Origin: Haliea sp.
GTDB taxonomy: Bacteria > Pseudomonadota > Gammaproteobacteria > Pseudomonadales > Halieaceae
Length of the DNA stretch: 64,000 nt
Assembly (NCBI GenBank): GCA_016704305.1
Contig: JADJAL010000022.1
Location: 36,480-100,479 of the forward strand
Direction of reading: 5' to 3'
Of this stretch, positions 1 through 9,828 are shown in pieces (within the stretch, counting starts at the first letter, position 1; every line of letters begins with the position of its first letter). The notes below the pieces were generated by a model. It saw only the letters and a program-made list of their open reading frames with translations. It had not been told where the DNA came from and did no database searches. Both the position numbers and the translations under genes were made by a program.

Positions 1-136
1 GCTCGGTAAGGCCAGCGATTTGCGCAGGTGCCACGTGTGATTTGCATCCCGATCCATGGGGTTTTAGTGGCCCTTCTGCGGCCTGTTCTGTACATTGATC
101 GGATTGAACCGGGAGGTTCTGGATTCCCCTTTTTTT
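1..136. other. Left edge, no gene recognised
   Basis: This stretch precedes the first TPR gene. A short open frame runs from the window edge to a TGA near position 40 and could be the tail of an upstream gene, but it is too short to identify. The rest holds no clear promoter or repeat. Confidence 0.3.
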
Positions 137-3002
137 ATGCGCACAGATTACAACAGCATTGATGGCGAAGAGCGAGTTCCCGATGACGGTGGCGGAGACT
201 GGCCGGAACCGCCGAGTTACCGTGGCCTGAAACTGACCTTGGCGTGCATTCTAGTGCTCGCTGTGGGCACAGGTGTGTTTTTGAGCTGGGACCACCTGGT
301 GCCGAAAGATCACCGGGCGAGGGCGATGGAGTTTCTTGCGCAGGAAAACTATGCCTCCACCGTCACCGAGCTCAAGCATGCCATCCGCGACAACCCCGGC
401 GATGGGGAACTGCGCTGGATCATGGGCGATGCCTACCTGAAACTGAAGCAGGATGCCGACGCCACGGAATACATGCAGAAGGCGTTCGACCTGGGGTACC
501 GCAGTCCTGACTTGAATCTGGCGCTGGCGCGCTCAAAATTGCGGGTGCGTGATTACCAGGGTGTGCTCAAGCTTTACCAGGAGTGGTCGGATGTCGATTC
601 CGATATTGGCGCAGCCGCCTGGGAAGTCTTGCGCGGTTGGTCGCTTCTCAATCTGGGCTCGCAGGAAGAGGCGGTGGCGGCTTTCCAGCAGGCCCTGCGC
701 CTGAATCCACACAACGGTGAGGCTAAAAAGGGATTGGTGGAATCGGGGCTGGGCGCGAATTTATCCGGCCTCTCGGAGCAAGAAATCCAGCGCGCATTGT
801 CCACCGGATTGGACCAGCCGGAAACCTGGATACTGCGTGGCGAGTTGGAGCTATCGCGCGGTAATACGAAAGACGCCCGCATCGCCTACGAAGGGGCCGT
901 GGAACTTGGGCCGGACAACATGCACGCTCTTGCGGGGCTGGTTCGTACCCTGATCGCCAGCAATCAACTGGAGGATGCGCGTGAACCAGCGGCGCTGCTG
1001 GCGAAGAATTTTCCCGCGGATCCGATGAGCGCCTACGTGCGCGCCCTGTATGCGAAGCAGGTAGAGGAGTATGTGCAGGCGCTCGATGCGCTAAAAGTCG
1101 TATTGGATTATGAGCCAGACCACGCCATGAGTATTTTCCTGATGGGCGAGGTGTACGCCGCGATGGGCAACCTGGAGTTGGCCCTGGAAAAATTCACCCT
1201 GTTTCATCGGTTGAAGCCGGACAGCGTGTTGGGGCGCCGGCGACTGGCTGCAATGTTAAATGAAGGAGGCTCGCCCAAGCAGGCGATAGAACTGTTGGAG
1301 CCACTGCTTGAACAGTCCAGCCTGGACCCGGAAATTGCAGCCGTGCTGGCCAGCGCTTACACCGCGCTGGGCGACAAGCAACGAGCCAAGGGTTACCAGT
1401 CACTGTTCTTCAGCCTCGGGTCAGTGACGTCGGCAACGCGCGTTGCGCTTGAGGCCCTTAACAGCGGCGATACCCGGGGGGGGATTTCCAAGCTCGAACT
1501 ACTGCTGGAGCATGCGCCGGAACAACCAGAGACCCGAATCATGCTGGCGGTGTCTCTACTGAGCTCTGGAGATTACGACAATGCCCTGGTCATCAGTACT
1601 GCCCTTCTGGCGGAGCGGCCGGATGATCCGCAACTGCAGTACCTGCATGGCTCGGTGCTTGAATTGTCAGGCGACCCGACCACAGCAGAACAATTTTATG
1701 AGCACGCGCTGACGCTGGACCCCTCGTTCAGTTTGGCGGATCTCGCTCTGGCCAGAATCGAGATGCGCAACGGCAATCGCGAGGCGGGCGAGGCAGCGTA
1801 TCGAGGCACTGTTGGCGAAGGATGCCGACAACAGGGCAGCCGAGCTCTGGCTTGCGCAGATGGCGATGCGCGATGGCAACGGCAGGGATGCGATCGCCCG
1901 CCTGGAAAAGTTGCGCTCGGCGAATAAAAGAGCGCTGCAACCGCGCCTGATCCTGGCCGATTATTACTTGCGGCAGGGGAATGCCGACGGCGCGCTGTCT
2001 GTCAGCCATGAAGTTGTCAAGATGGTTCCCGATCACCCGGTCGGCATGCACCTGCTGGCCAACGCTCACCTGCTGTCGGGAGATATAGATGAAGGCCTCG
2101 CGATTCTGGAGCAATTGGAGAACGCCAACCCCGACAATGTGCAGCTCAAGTGGCAGATTGTGGATGCGCAGGAGGCCAAGGGTAACTCCGATGCGGTCTA
2201 CGAAGCGCTGCAGCGAATCCTGGCAGTGGATCAGGACAGTTCGCGCGCGTTGGTGAAACTCGCGATGATGGAGCGTCTGCGAGGGCGCCAGGACGCGGCG
2301 ATGGATCTGGCGGACCGGTTTATCGAGAGCCACCGTGAATCCGGCATGGGTTACCTGATAAAAGGGCAGATCCTCATGGACACGGACGACTACCTGCCTG
2401 CGTCCGACATGCTGGGCGAGGCTTATGCAATCGATAAGGATTCGATCACGCTGTCGCGCTACTACACAGCGCTGGCAAGAGCGGGTGAGTTCGAAAGAGC
2501 GGAAAAGGCAATGAGTGACTGGCTCATCGCCAATCCCAACGACAACATTGCGCGCCTGGCATGGGCAGACGAGGTCACTCGCGCGGGAAACATCGCACGC
2601 GCGATAGAGCTGTATGAGCAGGTGGCACTCGGTGAACCGGAAAACGTGCCGGTCCTGGTGCGTCTGGCCAGCGGTTATCACGCGATAGGGGATCGGCGCG
2701 CCCTGAAAACAGCCCTGCAGGCCTATGAACTGAATTCCGAAGACCTCTACGCCAAGCATTTGTATGGCTGGCTATTGGTGGAAACAGGCCTTGCTGACCG
2801 GGGCACGCAATTGTTGCAAGAGGTTGTCGCGCGCGCTCCGCAAAACGTCACTTTCCGGGTTCACCTCGCCAGCGCTCTAGCCGACAGCGGACTTGAGGAT
2901 GATGCGAGAATAACACTGAAACCTTTGCTGGATGCCGGCATCCCGTTGGCGGAGATATCAGAGGTGTCGGCTCTGATGGAGCGGCTGGGCGTTAAGCAGT
3001 AA
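137..3002 (+). CDS. Membrane-anchored tetratricopeptide repeat protein (frameshifted)
   Basis: This is a long TPR protein of about 955 residues once a frameshift is repaired. A hydrophobic segment about 33-55 residues from the ATG at 137 anchors it in the inner membrane; the rest is degenerate 34-residue TPR helix pairs with the usual Gly/Ala/Pro spacing (for example LNPHNGEAKKGL, LKPDSVLGRRRLAAML). The reading frame breaks at the GG doublet 1805-1806: dropping one G restores YRALLAKDADNRAAELWLA and joins the two halves. A TTG at 95 in the same frame is an alternative start. It resembles the PrsT-type TPR proteins of PEP-CTERM systems in size and repeat content but has no lipobox. It lies upstream of a PEP-CTERM protein and a second, lipoprotein-type TPR gene, so a role in envelope protein or exopolysaccharide export is likely but inferred. 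Confidence 0.8.
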
Positions 3003-3152
3003 GAGAGATAGTGAAGACGTTAGCACGCTTCGTCGTTAGTTCCTGTGTGCTGCACCATGCTGACCGGATTCAATCTGGAGGGCCTCAATGGTGTGCAGAC
3101 TTCGGCACACAGTGCAGAGGCGAGCAAGAGTCGCAGAAAAATCATTAGTGGC

Positions 3153-3188
3153 AAAAAACTCCCCCTTCTTGCAAAGGGAGAGTTTTTT
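3153..3188. terminator. Bidirectional Rho-independent terminator
   Basis: Two arms (AAAAAACT... and ...AGTTTTTT) form an 8-bp A/T base continuing into a C/G-rich stem with one mismatch and a loop near 3168-3173. It ends in T-runs on both strands and sits between the convergent TPR and PEP-CTERM genes, so it can serve both. Confidence 0.75.
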
Positions 3189-3233
3189 CACAGGTGCAAA
3201 TTGCAAGCTACAGGTGTTGCTGTATGCCAGATT

Positions 3234-3803
3234 TCAACCAGCCTGACGGCGACGCCCGAACACAAGACCCAGGAATCCCAGAGCGAACAAGCTCAACACG
3301 CCAGGCTCCGGTACCTCAAAACGAACCCAATCGAAATCAAAGTCTCTCTCTCCACCAAGCGCCAGACGAATGTCGACATATTGGGTGGCCAAAAATACTT
3401 TGCCGAGAAGTGTGTTGCCAGAAGCAACCGCAGTGCCGCCTGTATGGATGGTGTCACCGATTACGACCGGATGAGGATTCACGCCGGTGGCAACGCCGTC
3501 AATACGCGTTTCAAAAAACGCCAAGCCAGGAGCGATATTAAAAAAATCCAATACCACCTGACCAAAGGAGTTTGAGTTGAACAACACGTAAGGCGTACTT
3601 TGCCCTATGTGGCCGGGCGTCTGTTGAGCGTAGTTCAGTGCGTTAGTGCTATTGGGAATCCAGCCAAAAGCATTTACTTGCGGGTCCCCTGTTACAGGCG
3701 CCGCGTGTAAACTTAAGTTTAGTCCGAGCGCCATTACGAAGCCCGAAACGATGCGGATGAAGCCTGATATTCTCAAACTATTTTTAGGTTTTCGTAGTTT
3801 CAT
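3234..3803 (-). CDS. PEP-CTERM sorting-domain protein
   Basis: This is a 189-residue exported protein. It has an N-terminal signal peptide (basic start, hydrophobic core around residues 14-34, ending near LHAAP), a beta-rich middle of no recognised family, and a textbook C-terminal PEP-CTERM signal: VPEPG, then the hydrophobic stretch LSLFALGFLGLVF, then the basic tail GRRRQAG. In known systems this signal is processed by exosortase (EpsH/XrtA) and the protein goes to the surface with exopolysaccharide. The start ATG at 3803 has a strong ribosome site, GGAGAAGG, four bases upstream. No exosortase gene is in the window, so it must be elsewhere in the genome. A sigma-54-like motif lies about 120 bp upstream. 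Confidence 0.88.
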   Translation of the reverse strand: MKLRKPKNSLRISGFIRIVSGFVMALGLNLSLHAAPVTGDPQVNAFGWIPNSTNALNYAQQTPGHIGQSTPYVLFNSNSFGQVVLDFFNIAPGLAFFETRIDGVATGVNPHPVVIGDTIHTGGTAVASGNTLLGKVFLATQYVDIRLALGGERDFDFDWVRFEVPEPGVLSLFALGFLGLVFGRRRQAG

Positions 3804-3923
3804 AATCCTTCTCCATTGTTAATGCGAACGTGCGCATGAATCATTCATTTCGCTGTGATGTATCAAACTAAAGTACCCACATTGTGCAAGGCTCCAAAAC
3901 GGCAGCGAACGAATAACGAATAC

Positions 3924-3939
3924 AGCGGCGATCGTGCCA
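3924..3939 (-). promoter_or_regulatory. Sigma-54-like promoter for the PEP-CTERM gene
   Basis: On the minus strand the sequence reads TGGCACG-N4-CCGCT. The -24 element is a full match, and the GG and GC dinucleotides are exactly 10 bases apart, as sigma-54 requires; the -12 element has CC in place of TT. PEP-CTERM genes are known to be controlled by the sigma-54 activator PrsR, which fits. The 5' leader would be about 120 bases. Confidence 0.5.
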
Positions 3940-4177
3940 TCCTTAGCGCCCAAGCATATGTACCTTCGCAAATATCATGCCTGTTGATGAATATTTAATT
4001 AAAAATAGGGGCTTAGCGAAATCAGTTGTCCGGGACATACCATGGCAGCGCAAAAAATGTAAAAGATTCTGACAACTTGGTGTGTGTCATAACTGGGACC
4101 TGCGTTCCCGGAAAAGCGACATTGATTGCATTGTGCGCAACCAGAAGTTCTGGAGCGTTTAGTCAGCGGCTTCTCAG

Positions 4178-4207
4178 TTGACACAATTCTCCATCTACGA
4201 CTATTGT
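4178..4207 (+). promoter_or_regulatory. Putative sigma-70 promoter for prsT-like gene
   Basis: A consensus -35 box TTGACA (4178-4183) is followed after 18 bases by TATTGT (4202-4207). It lies about 100 bases before the chosen start of the downstream TPR lipoprotein. The rest of the 3804-4310 divergent region is AT-rich with no other clear signal. Confidence 0.45.
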
Positions 4208-4310
4208 GAATTTCACTCATGGAATATCCTCACTCGGCTCTCGGCCCCGTGTGCTGTATGGACGTCAGTTGCCATGGTTAGGAATGACTAAATTCAACTG
4301 GGGAGGCGCT

Positions 4311-7135
4311 ATGCCTGCAGCAATAATTCCATCAATCAGGGGTGTGCTTTGCTTTGCTTTTGCGGGCTGCGTTTTGGCAATGGTGGCCTGTGGCGATCGC
4401 ACCAGCAGTGACGAGTACATGAGTCGGGCGGAGCAGCAATTTGAGCAGCGCAACTACGCCGAAGCAATTATTGAATTGAAAAACGCTCTGGGTGCTGCCA
4501 ACGATCAGCAGGAGACGCTCCCTCGTGCCCGCTGGATGTTGGGTAAGTCTTATCTGGAAACCGGCAATATGCTGGCCGCAGCCAAGGAACTCGAGCATGC
4601 CAGGGAGCTGGGCTGGAATCCCAACGAAGTATTGCCTGCGCTCGCCAAGGCGCTGCTCAGCAAGGGTGAGTTAGCACAGGTAATAGAGCTCTCCGCAGCT
4701 GGCCTGGACCCACAAGCAGCCGCTCAGTTACAAGCGCAACAAGCCCTCGCGCAAGTGGTGCAGGGTGATGTCTGGACTGCAGATACCTACATCACAAAAG
4801 CGGCTGAGATCTATCCTGACGACACTGAGGTGCAACTCGCGGAAGCGCGAATGTTGGGTGCATCGGGTGATTTCGATGAGGCTCTGGAAGTGATTCAGGG
4901 TGTGCTGGATGCGCAACCAGAAAATCGTGAAGCATGGAGACTAAAGGGTGACTTGCTGAGCACACAGCAGATGCTGCCCCAGGCCCTTGCGGCTTTCGAT
5001 GTCGCCATAGCGTTGTCTCCCAACCCCCTTGAAGTCGCCGTAGAGTTGTCTCCCGAAAACATCGAAGATCGGTTCAAGCGCGCTCTAATCAATTTGAACC
5101 TGCGGCAATTCGAGGGGGTAGCTACGGAGCTCGAATTCCTGAAGGAAATCGCGCCGAAGCACGCTATGACCAATTATCTGCAGGGTACGCTGGATTTCTA
5201 TCGTGGCGAGTACGATGCAAGTATTGCCGCCCTTACGGAGGCTGAACCCGCCGCGGAACAATACCCGCTCATTTTATTCTATTTGGCCGGAGCCCACCTG
5301 GCCCAAGGAAACGAGGCAGAAGCATTAAGACAGGCGGAACTACATGTCAATCTGAACCCCAAATTCGCACCTGGCCGTATACTGCTGGCCAGCATCTTTA
5401 TAAGAAACTCCCGGGGGAATGATGCTCTGCAGACACTGCGCCCGGTGCTGGACGGGAACCCGACAGATAGTGTGGCGCTGAGTCTCATGGCGAAAGCCCT
5501 GATGCTGGAAGGAAAACCAATCAGGCGCTGACAATGCTAGGAGCAGCGCAACAAATGGCCCCGGATTCGGCTGTCGCAAACTACGAGTTAGGGGCTGCAT
5601 TATTGTTAGATGGCCAGGGCGATGCAGCCAACGAGCAGTTTGAAGCGGCTCTGACACTGGACCCGACCCTGGAGCAGGCGGACATCCTGCGGGTGATGGG
5701 CGCAACTGATACCAGCGGCGCGATTGCTGCCGCGCAGGACTATGCCGGACGCCATCCCGAGAGCGTACGCGCCTACAATTTGTTGGGACAGAAGTACCTG
5801 GCTAACCAGCAGGTCGACGAGGCGATCGCTGCTTTCAACAAGGCACTGTCCCTCGCCCCGGGCGATCCGGACTCCAACCATGCCCTGGCACAGATTGAGC
5901 AACGTGCGGGAGACGCGGCAGCGAGCCGCAGTCGCTACCAGGCCGTGCTGGCTGGGAGGCCAGACTACTTGCCGACACTGTTGCAGTTAGCAGTACTGGC
6001 TGCACAGACAGGAAACGAAGCCGATGCGGTGGCGCAACTGCAGCACGCTATTGAGGCACATCCAGATGCGCTCGAGCCCAGATTGATGCTGGCGCGGCAT
6101 TATCTCGGCAAAAATACACCAGACAAAATCCCGCCTCTATTTGACTCTCTGCCAGAACTACAGCAAAGGGCGCCTGATGTCCTGGGTGTCATTGCAATGT
6201 CTGATCTCGCGCAACAGCGATACAGCAAGGCGCTCGCCGGTCTGGAGCAGATGATTCAAATGGAGCCCGATACCACCGCGCTGGCTCACCACTTGCTGGC
6301 AACAGCAGCAGCGGGTGCCGGTGATCTGCAAAAGGCGAGAGCCGAATTCAAGCGTGCCCAGGAACTGGATGAGAATTTCGTTCCCACGCTCGTGTCACTG
6401 GCGATGATGGCGGGAGCCGATGGCGATGCGCCGCTATTCGATCACTATATGAATCGCTTGATTGCTATTGCACCCAATACGCCGGATGTATTGCGCCTGC
6501 AGGCGATTGCTGCACAGCGCGACGGTGAGTCCGGGCGGGCCATCGAACTCTCGCGGCAGGTCCTGGCAACCGCACCGGGGACTGCGGCCATGCTGGAGTT
6601 AGTCAGCGTTCTGCACAAGGCTGGCAATAACAAGGAGATACTGGAAGTGTTGCAGGATTGGGTAGCGAACAACCCTGCCGATATTCAAGCACGCGTTGCC
6701 CTGGCCGACCATTTGACGCGCATGGATCAGATCGCGCAGGCGATTGAACAGTACCGGGAAGTGGTAAAGCTGGAGCCTAAGCATGCGGATGCCCTCAATA
6801 ACCTCGCCTGGTACCTGCGGGAGAAGGAACCGCAAGAGGCGTTGGAATTCGCTCGCCTTGCTGTGAGTGTGAATCCAGACAGGGCACCATTACTGGATAC
6901 TCTGGCGCTGGTAGAATCAGATTCCGGAAATCATCAGGAGGCACTGCGGTACATAAAACGCGCTGTGATAGCGTCACCGAATAATCTCGACCTCTTGTAT
7001 CACCAGGCGATTATCGAGGCGCGGTTGGGCAACAAAGCCGCGGCAATTGAAATTCTCAAGAAGGTGCTTGGCGTTGACAGTGCTGCCTTCACCGAACGGG
7101 AGCAAGCGAAGCAGCTGTTGGCTTCGCTGCACTAA
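4311..7135 (+). CDS. prsT: PrsT-like TPR-repeat lipoprotein of PEP-CTERM system (frameshifted)
   Basis: The protein is about 941 residues after repair, the usual size of the PEP-CTERM system TPR-repeat lipoprotein PrsT. The start ATG 4311 is chosen because GGGGAGG lies five bases upstream and it gives a clean lipoprotein signal: hydrophobic core then LAMVAC, with Cys27 as the lipidation site. The remainder is continuous TPR repeats to the C-terminus. The frame is lost at the CC pair near 5517-5518: one added C gives EGKPNQALTMLGAAQQMAPDSA and joins both parts seamlessly. In known PEP-CTERM loci PrsT accompanies exosortase and exopolysaccharide genes and is thought to act in the envelope. Here its nearest PEP-CTERM neighbour is the divergent gene at 3234-3803. 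Confidence 0.85.
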
Positions 7136-7148
7136 TGTGTGGCACATC

Positions 7149-7280
7149 TTGCGCGCCTGGCATGGGCAGACGAGTTCGCGTGCGAGTAATAGCGCACGTG
7201 CGATAGAGCTGTATGAGCAGGTGGCACTCTGTGAACCGGAAAATGTGCCGGTCTTGGTGCGGCTGGGCGTAAAGCAATAA
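7149..7280 (+). pseudogene. Decayed 3'-end remnant of the first TPR gene
   Basis: Bases 7149-7260 resemble 2548-2660 of the TPR gene at 137-3002 (both encode ARAIELYEQVAL-EPENVPVLVRL). They are then joined directly to the equivalent of the last 20 bases of that gene, encoding LGVKQ and a stop. About 320 bases between the two matches are absent. There is no start codon or ribosome site and the 5' part has drifted. It therefore looks like a leftover of a duplicated copy of that gene, lying directly behind the PrsT-like gene. Confidence 0.75.
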
Positions 7281-7387
7281 AAACAACGTAGGGGGTACAC
7301 AATCGGCCGGCGGCAGCCTACACATGGCCGCGCACTTCGCGTATTCTGCGCCGGTAATCCACCGCCGAGCTGCCAAACGCATCCGCC

Positions 7388-9022
7388 ATGCCGTCTATGA
7401 ATTACATCAGGTCCGTTTTTCGATTGAGCATGGTCGGCGTACTGCTGGGCACGGTCTTTCTCTCAGTCTCACTGTCGCCCTCGCTACTGCCACGACCGAC
7501 CGCCGTGCAGGGCCTGTTGGCGGGCGTGTCATTCGCGATCGGTTATGGTCTCGGCATCGGCTGTATGGCGCTGTGGAAATTCCTGCAGCTGCCCGTGGCA
7601 GGGCCGCGGCTGGCACGCTACATGACAATCACCGCAGCCGTGCTGTGTGGGTTGATCGCGGCCTCATTCCTCTGGCAGGCGGCCGCCTGGCAGAATGCAC
7701 TGCGCGCCTTGATGGGAATGGATGCGATTGACGGGTTGCAACCCGCCGCTGTCGGACCCATCGCCGCGCTGGTGTTTGCCGTACTGCTGACGCTGGCGCG
7801 ACTGTTCCGCCGCACCTTTCACTTCCTGTCACGGCAGCTGGCGCGCTATGTGCCTCCGCGGATCTCGCATCTGGTGGGTATCGTGCTCTCCGTGATGCTG
7901 TTCTGGTCCGCTGTCGACGGCGTGCTGTTCAATTTTCTGTTGCGGACGGCGGATCAATCGTTCCAGCTGGATGCACTGATCGAAGATGACCTGCCTCGCC
8001 CCACGCACCCGCAACAGACGGGCAGCGCGGACTCGCTGCTCGCATGGCAGCAACTTGGTCGACAGGGGCGGCGTTTTATTTCCAGCGGGCCCGACGCAGA
8101 AGACCTGAGCGCCTTCTTCGGCTCGCCGATACCCGCGCCGGTGCGCGTCTATGTGGGGCTCAACTCGGCTGATACGCCCGAGCAGCGGGCCCGGTTGGCG
8201 CTGGAGGAGTTGAAACGCGTGGGCGGCTTTGAGCGATCAGTGCTGATATTGGCGACGCCGACCGGAACGGGATGGGTGGACGAGGCTTCGCAGGACCCGC
8301 TCGAATACCTGTTTCGCGGCGATGTCGCCACCGTCGCCGTGCAGTATTCCTACCTGAACAGTCCGCTGGCGCTGCTGACCCAGGCTGCCTACGGCGCGGA
8401 AAACGCGCGGGCTGTGTTTGTCGAGATCTATGGCTACTGGCGAACGCTTCCCGCCGCGACGCGACCGCGCCTGTTTCTGAGCGGACTGAGCCTGGGCTCA
8501 CTGAATTCCGATCTCTCATTCGACCTGTTCGATATTATCGATGCGCCGTTTGCCGGCGCGCTGTGGAGCGGCCCGCCTTTTCGCAACGCCAGTTGGCAAC
8601 GCATGACCCGCGACCGGGCGGCGGGCTCGCCGGCCTGGTTGCCGCGCTTTCGCGACGGATCGGTGGTGCGTTTCATGAACCAGACCAGCGGGCCGCTTGA
8701 GGGTTACGGGGCATGGAGTGATTTCCGCATCGTCTTTTTGCAGTACGCGAGCGATCCGATCACGTTTTTCGATCCGAGTATCGCCTGGAACGAACCGGAC
8801 TGGATGAAGCCGCCACGCGGCCCGGATGTCTCTCCCGATTTGCGCTGGTATCCGCTCGTGACCATGCTGCAACTGACCGCGGACATGGTGGTCGGCACGG
8901 CGCCGAGCGGCTTCGGCCATGAATTTGCACCCGCGGACTACATCGAGGCCTGGCTGGCCCTGGCCGAACCAGAGGGCTGGACGCCTGGCGAGCTGGAGCG
9001 ACTGCGCAAGGTATTCGAGTAA
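7388..9022 (+). CDS. Membrane alpha/beta-hydrolase (Abhydrolase_9 family)
   Basis: A 544-residue protein with an N-terminal membrane domain: hydrophobic helices at about residues 10-30, 40-60, 80-100, 120-140 and 160-185. A soluble alpha/beta-hydrolase domain follows from about 240 to the end. The nucleophile elbow is GLSLGS, and the domain carries the family's conserved SGPPFRN and FLQYASDPI stretches. This matches the two-part family Abhydrolase_9_N plus Abhydrolase_9, known widely from actinobacteria and proteobacteria but without an assigned substrate. A second ATG at 7397 is an equally possible start; neither has a strong ribosome site. It seems to be a single-gene unit. Confidence 0.75.
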   Translation: MPSMNYIRSVFRLSMVGVLLGTVFLSVSLSPSLLPRPTAVQGLLAGVSFAIGYGLGIGCMALWKFLQLPVAGPRLARYMTITAAVLCGLIAASFLWQAAAWQNALRALMGMDAIDGLQPAAVGPIAALVFAVLLTLARLFRRTFHFLSRQLARYVPPRISHLVGIVLSVMLFWSAVDGVLFNFLLRTADQSFQLDALIEDDLPRPTHPQQTGSADSLLAWQQLGRQGRRFISSGPDAEDLSAFFGSPIPAPVRVYVGLNSADTPEQRARLALEELKRVGGFERSVLILATPTGTGWVDEASQDPLEYLFRGDVATVAVQYSYLNSPLALLTQAAYGAENARAVFVEIYGYWRTLPAATRPRLFLSGLSLGSLNSDLSFDLFDIIDAPFAGALWSGPPFRNASWQRMTRDRAAGSPAWLPRFRDGSVVRFMNQTSGPLEGYGAWSDFRIVFLQYASDPITFFDPSIAWNEPDWMKPPRGPDVSPDLRWYPLVTMLQLTADMVVGTAPSGFGHEFAPADYIEAWLALAEPEGWTPGELERLRKVFE

Positions 9023-9169
9023 TTCATACTTGTGCTGTTCGTGTTCCGTTCTTGAAGTAATGACGTACAATGAACGCGAAAACAGTGTTAGCTACCAATA
9101 ACAGGTTTGGCGATTCGTTCCGTGGTCACTGCAGAACTGCCGTCCGCCACGGAAGTTTGGAGAAGACAG

Positions 9170-9823
9170 ATGTCTGTCCGCGCGCTTTTGGTTGATGATC
9201 ACCCGGTAATTCGCGGCGCTATTGTCACCTCGCTGGTGTCGCTGGGCGTGTTCGAGTCTGTAGACACCGCCGACTGCTTTAACAAACTCATTGAGATGTT
9301 GCAACACGACGCGCGCTACCAGTTGTTGATCCTCGATCTCAGCCTGGCGGACATCGGTGGCTCGCAGGGCGTGGCCCATGTGCGTGAACATTACCCCGAC
9401 ATGCCCGTCATGGTTTTTTCCGGTAGTGATTCCATAGACATCATTGCCGAGTGTTTCGAATTCGGCGTGCAGGGCTTTGTGTCCAAGAGCGCGCCAATGC
9501 AGGTCTTTGTCAACGCTATCCGCATCGTGCTCGCCGGCGGCGTCTATATCCCGCCCGAAGCAGCAAGTTTGATGGGTATAGCACCGCCAGAGTCACTACA
9601 GGCGCGTTCCAGTGCGCAGGAGCAGGGCATCTATTTTACGCCCAGGCAACGCGAGGTCTTTGACCAGTTGATGCAGGGCGTGCCCAACAAAATCATCGCG
9701 CGGCGGCTGAATATGGCCGAGGGCACGGTCAAAGCGCACTTGCGCGGTGTTTACCAGATGCTGCGCGTCAACAGCCGTGCCCAGGCAATCCTGAAATCCC
9801 GCCAGCTACAGCTGATCGAGTGA
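9170..9823 (+). CDS. LuxR/NarL-family two-component response regulator
   Basis: A 217-residue regulator. The receiver domain spans residues 1-125, with acidic pocket Asp9/Asp10, phospho-acceptor Asp56 in LILDLSL, and the conserved Lys in VSKSAP. A LuxR-type helix-turn-helix occupies about 150-212 (TPRQREVFDQLMQGVPNKIIARRLNMAEGT, cut here for length, then VKAHLRGVY). The start at 9170 is supported by GGAG ten bases upstream and by the usual N-terminus MSVRALLVDDHPV; the longer frame from 9107 adds an unlikely extension. It faces the histidine kinase that ends 5 bases beyond its stop, so the two very probably form a cognate pair. Target genes are unknown. Confidence 0.88.
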   Translation: MSVRALLVDDHPVIRGAIVTSLVSLGVFESVDTADCFNKLIEMLQHDARYQLLILDLSLADIGGSQGVAHVREHYPDMPVMVFSGSDSIDIIAECFEFGVQGFVSKSAPMQVFVNAIRIVLAGGVYIPPEAASLMGIAPPESLQARSSAQEQGIYFTPRQREVFDQLMQGVPNKIIARRLNMAEGTVKAHLRGVYQMLRVNSRAQAILKSRQLQLIE

Positions 9824-9828
9824 GAGCG

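Noticed and set aside
1728..2759. 343-codon minus-strand open frame over the first TPR gene
   Set aside because: It is antisense to conserved TPR repeats, with no ribosome site or family match.
3045..3575. Plus-strand open frame of 176 codons over the PEP-CTERM gene
   Set aside because: It is antisense to a protein with a clear signal peptide and PEP-CTERM tail, crosses the terminator and encodes no recognisable domain.
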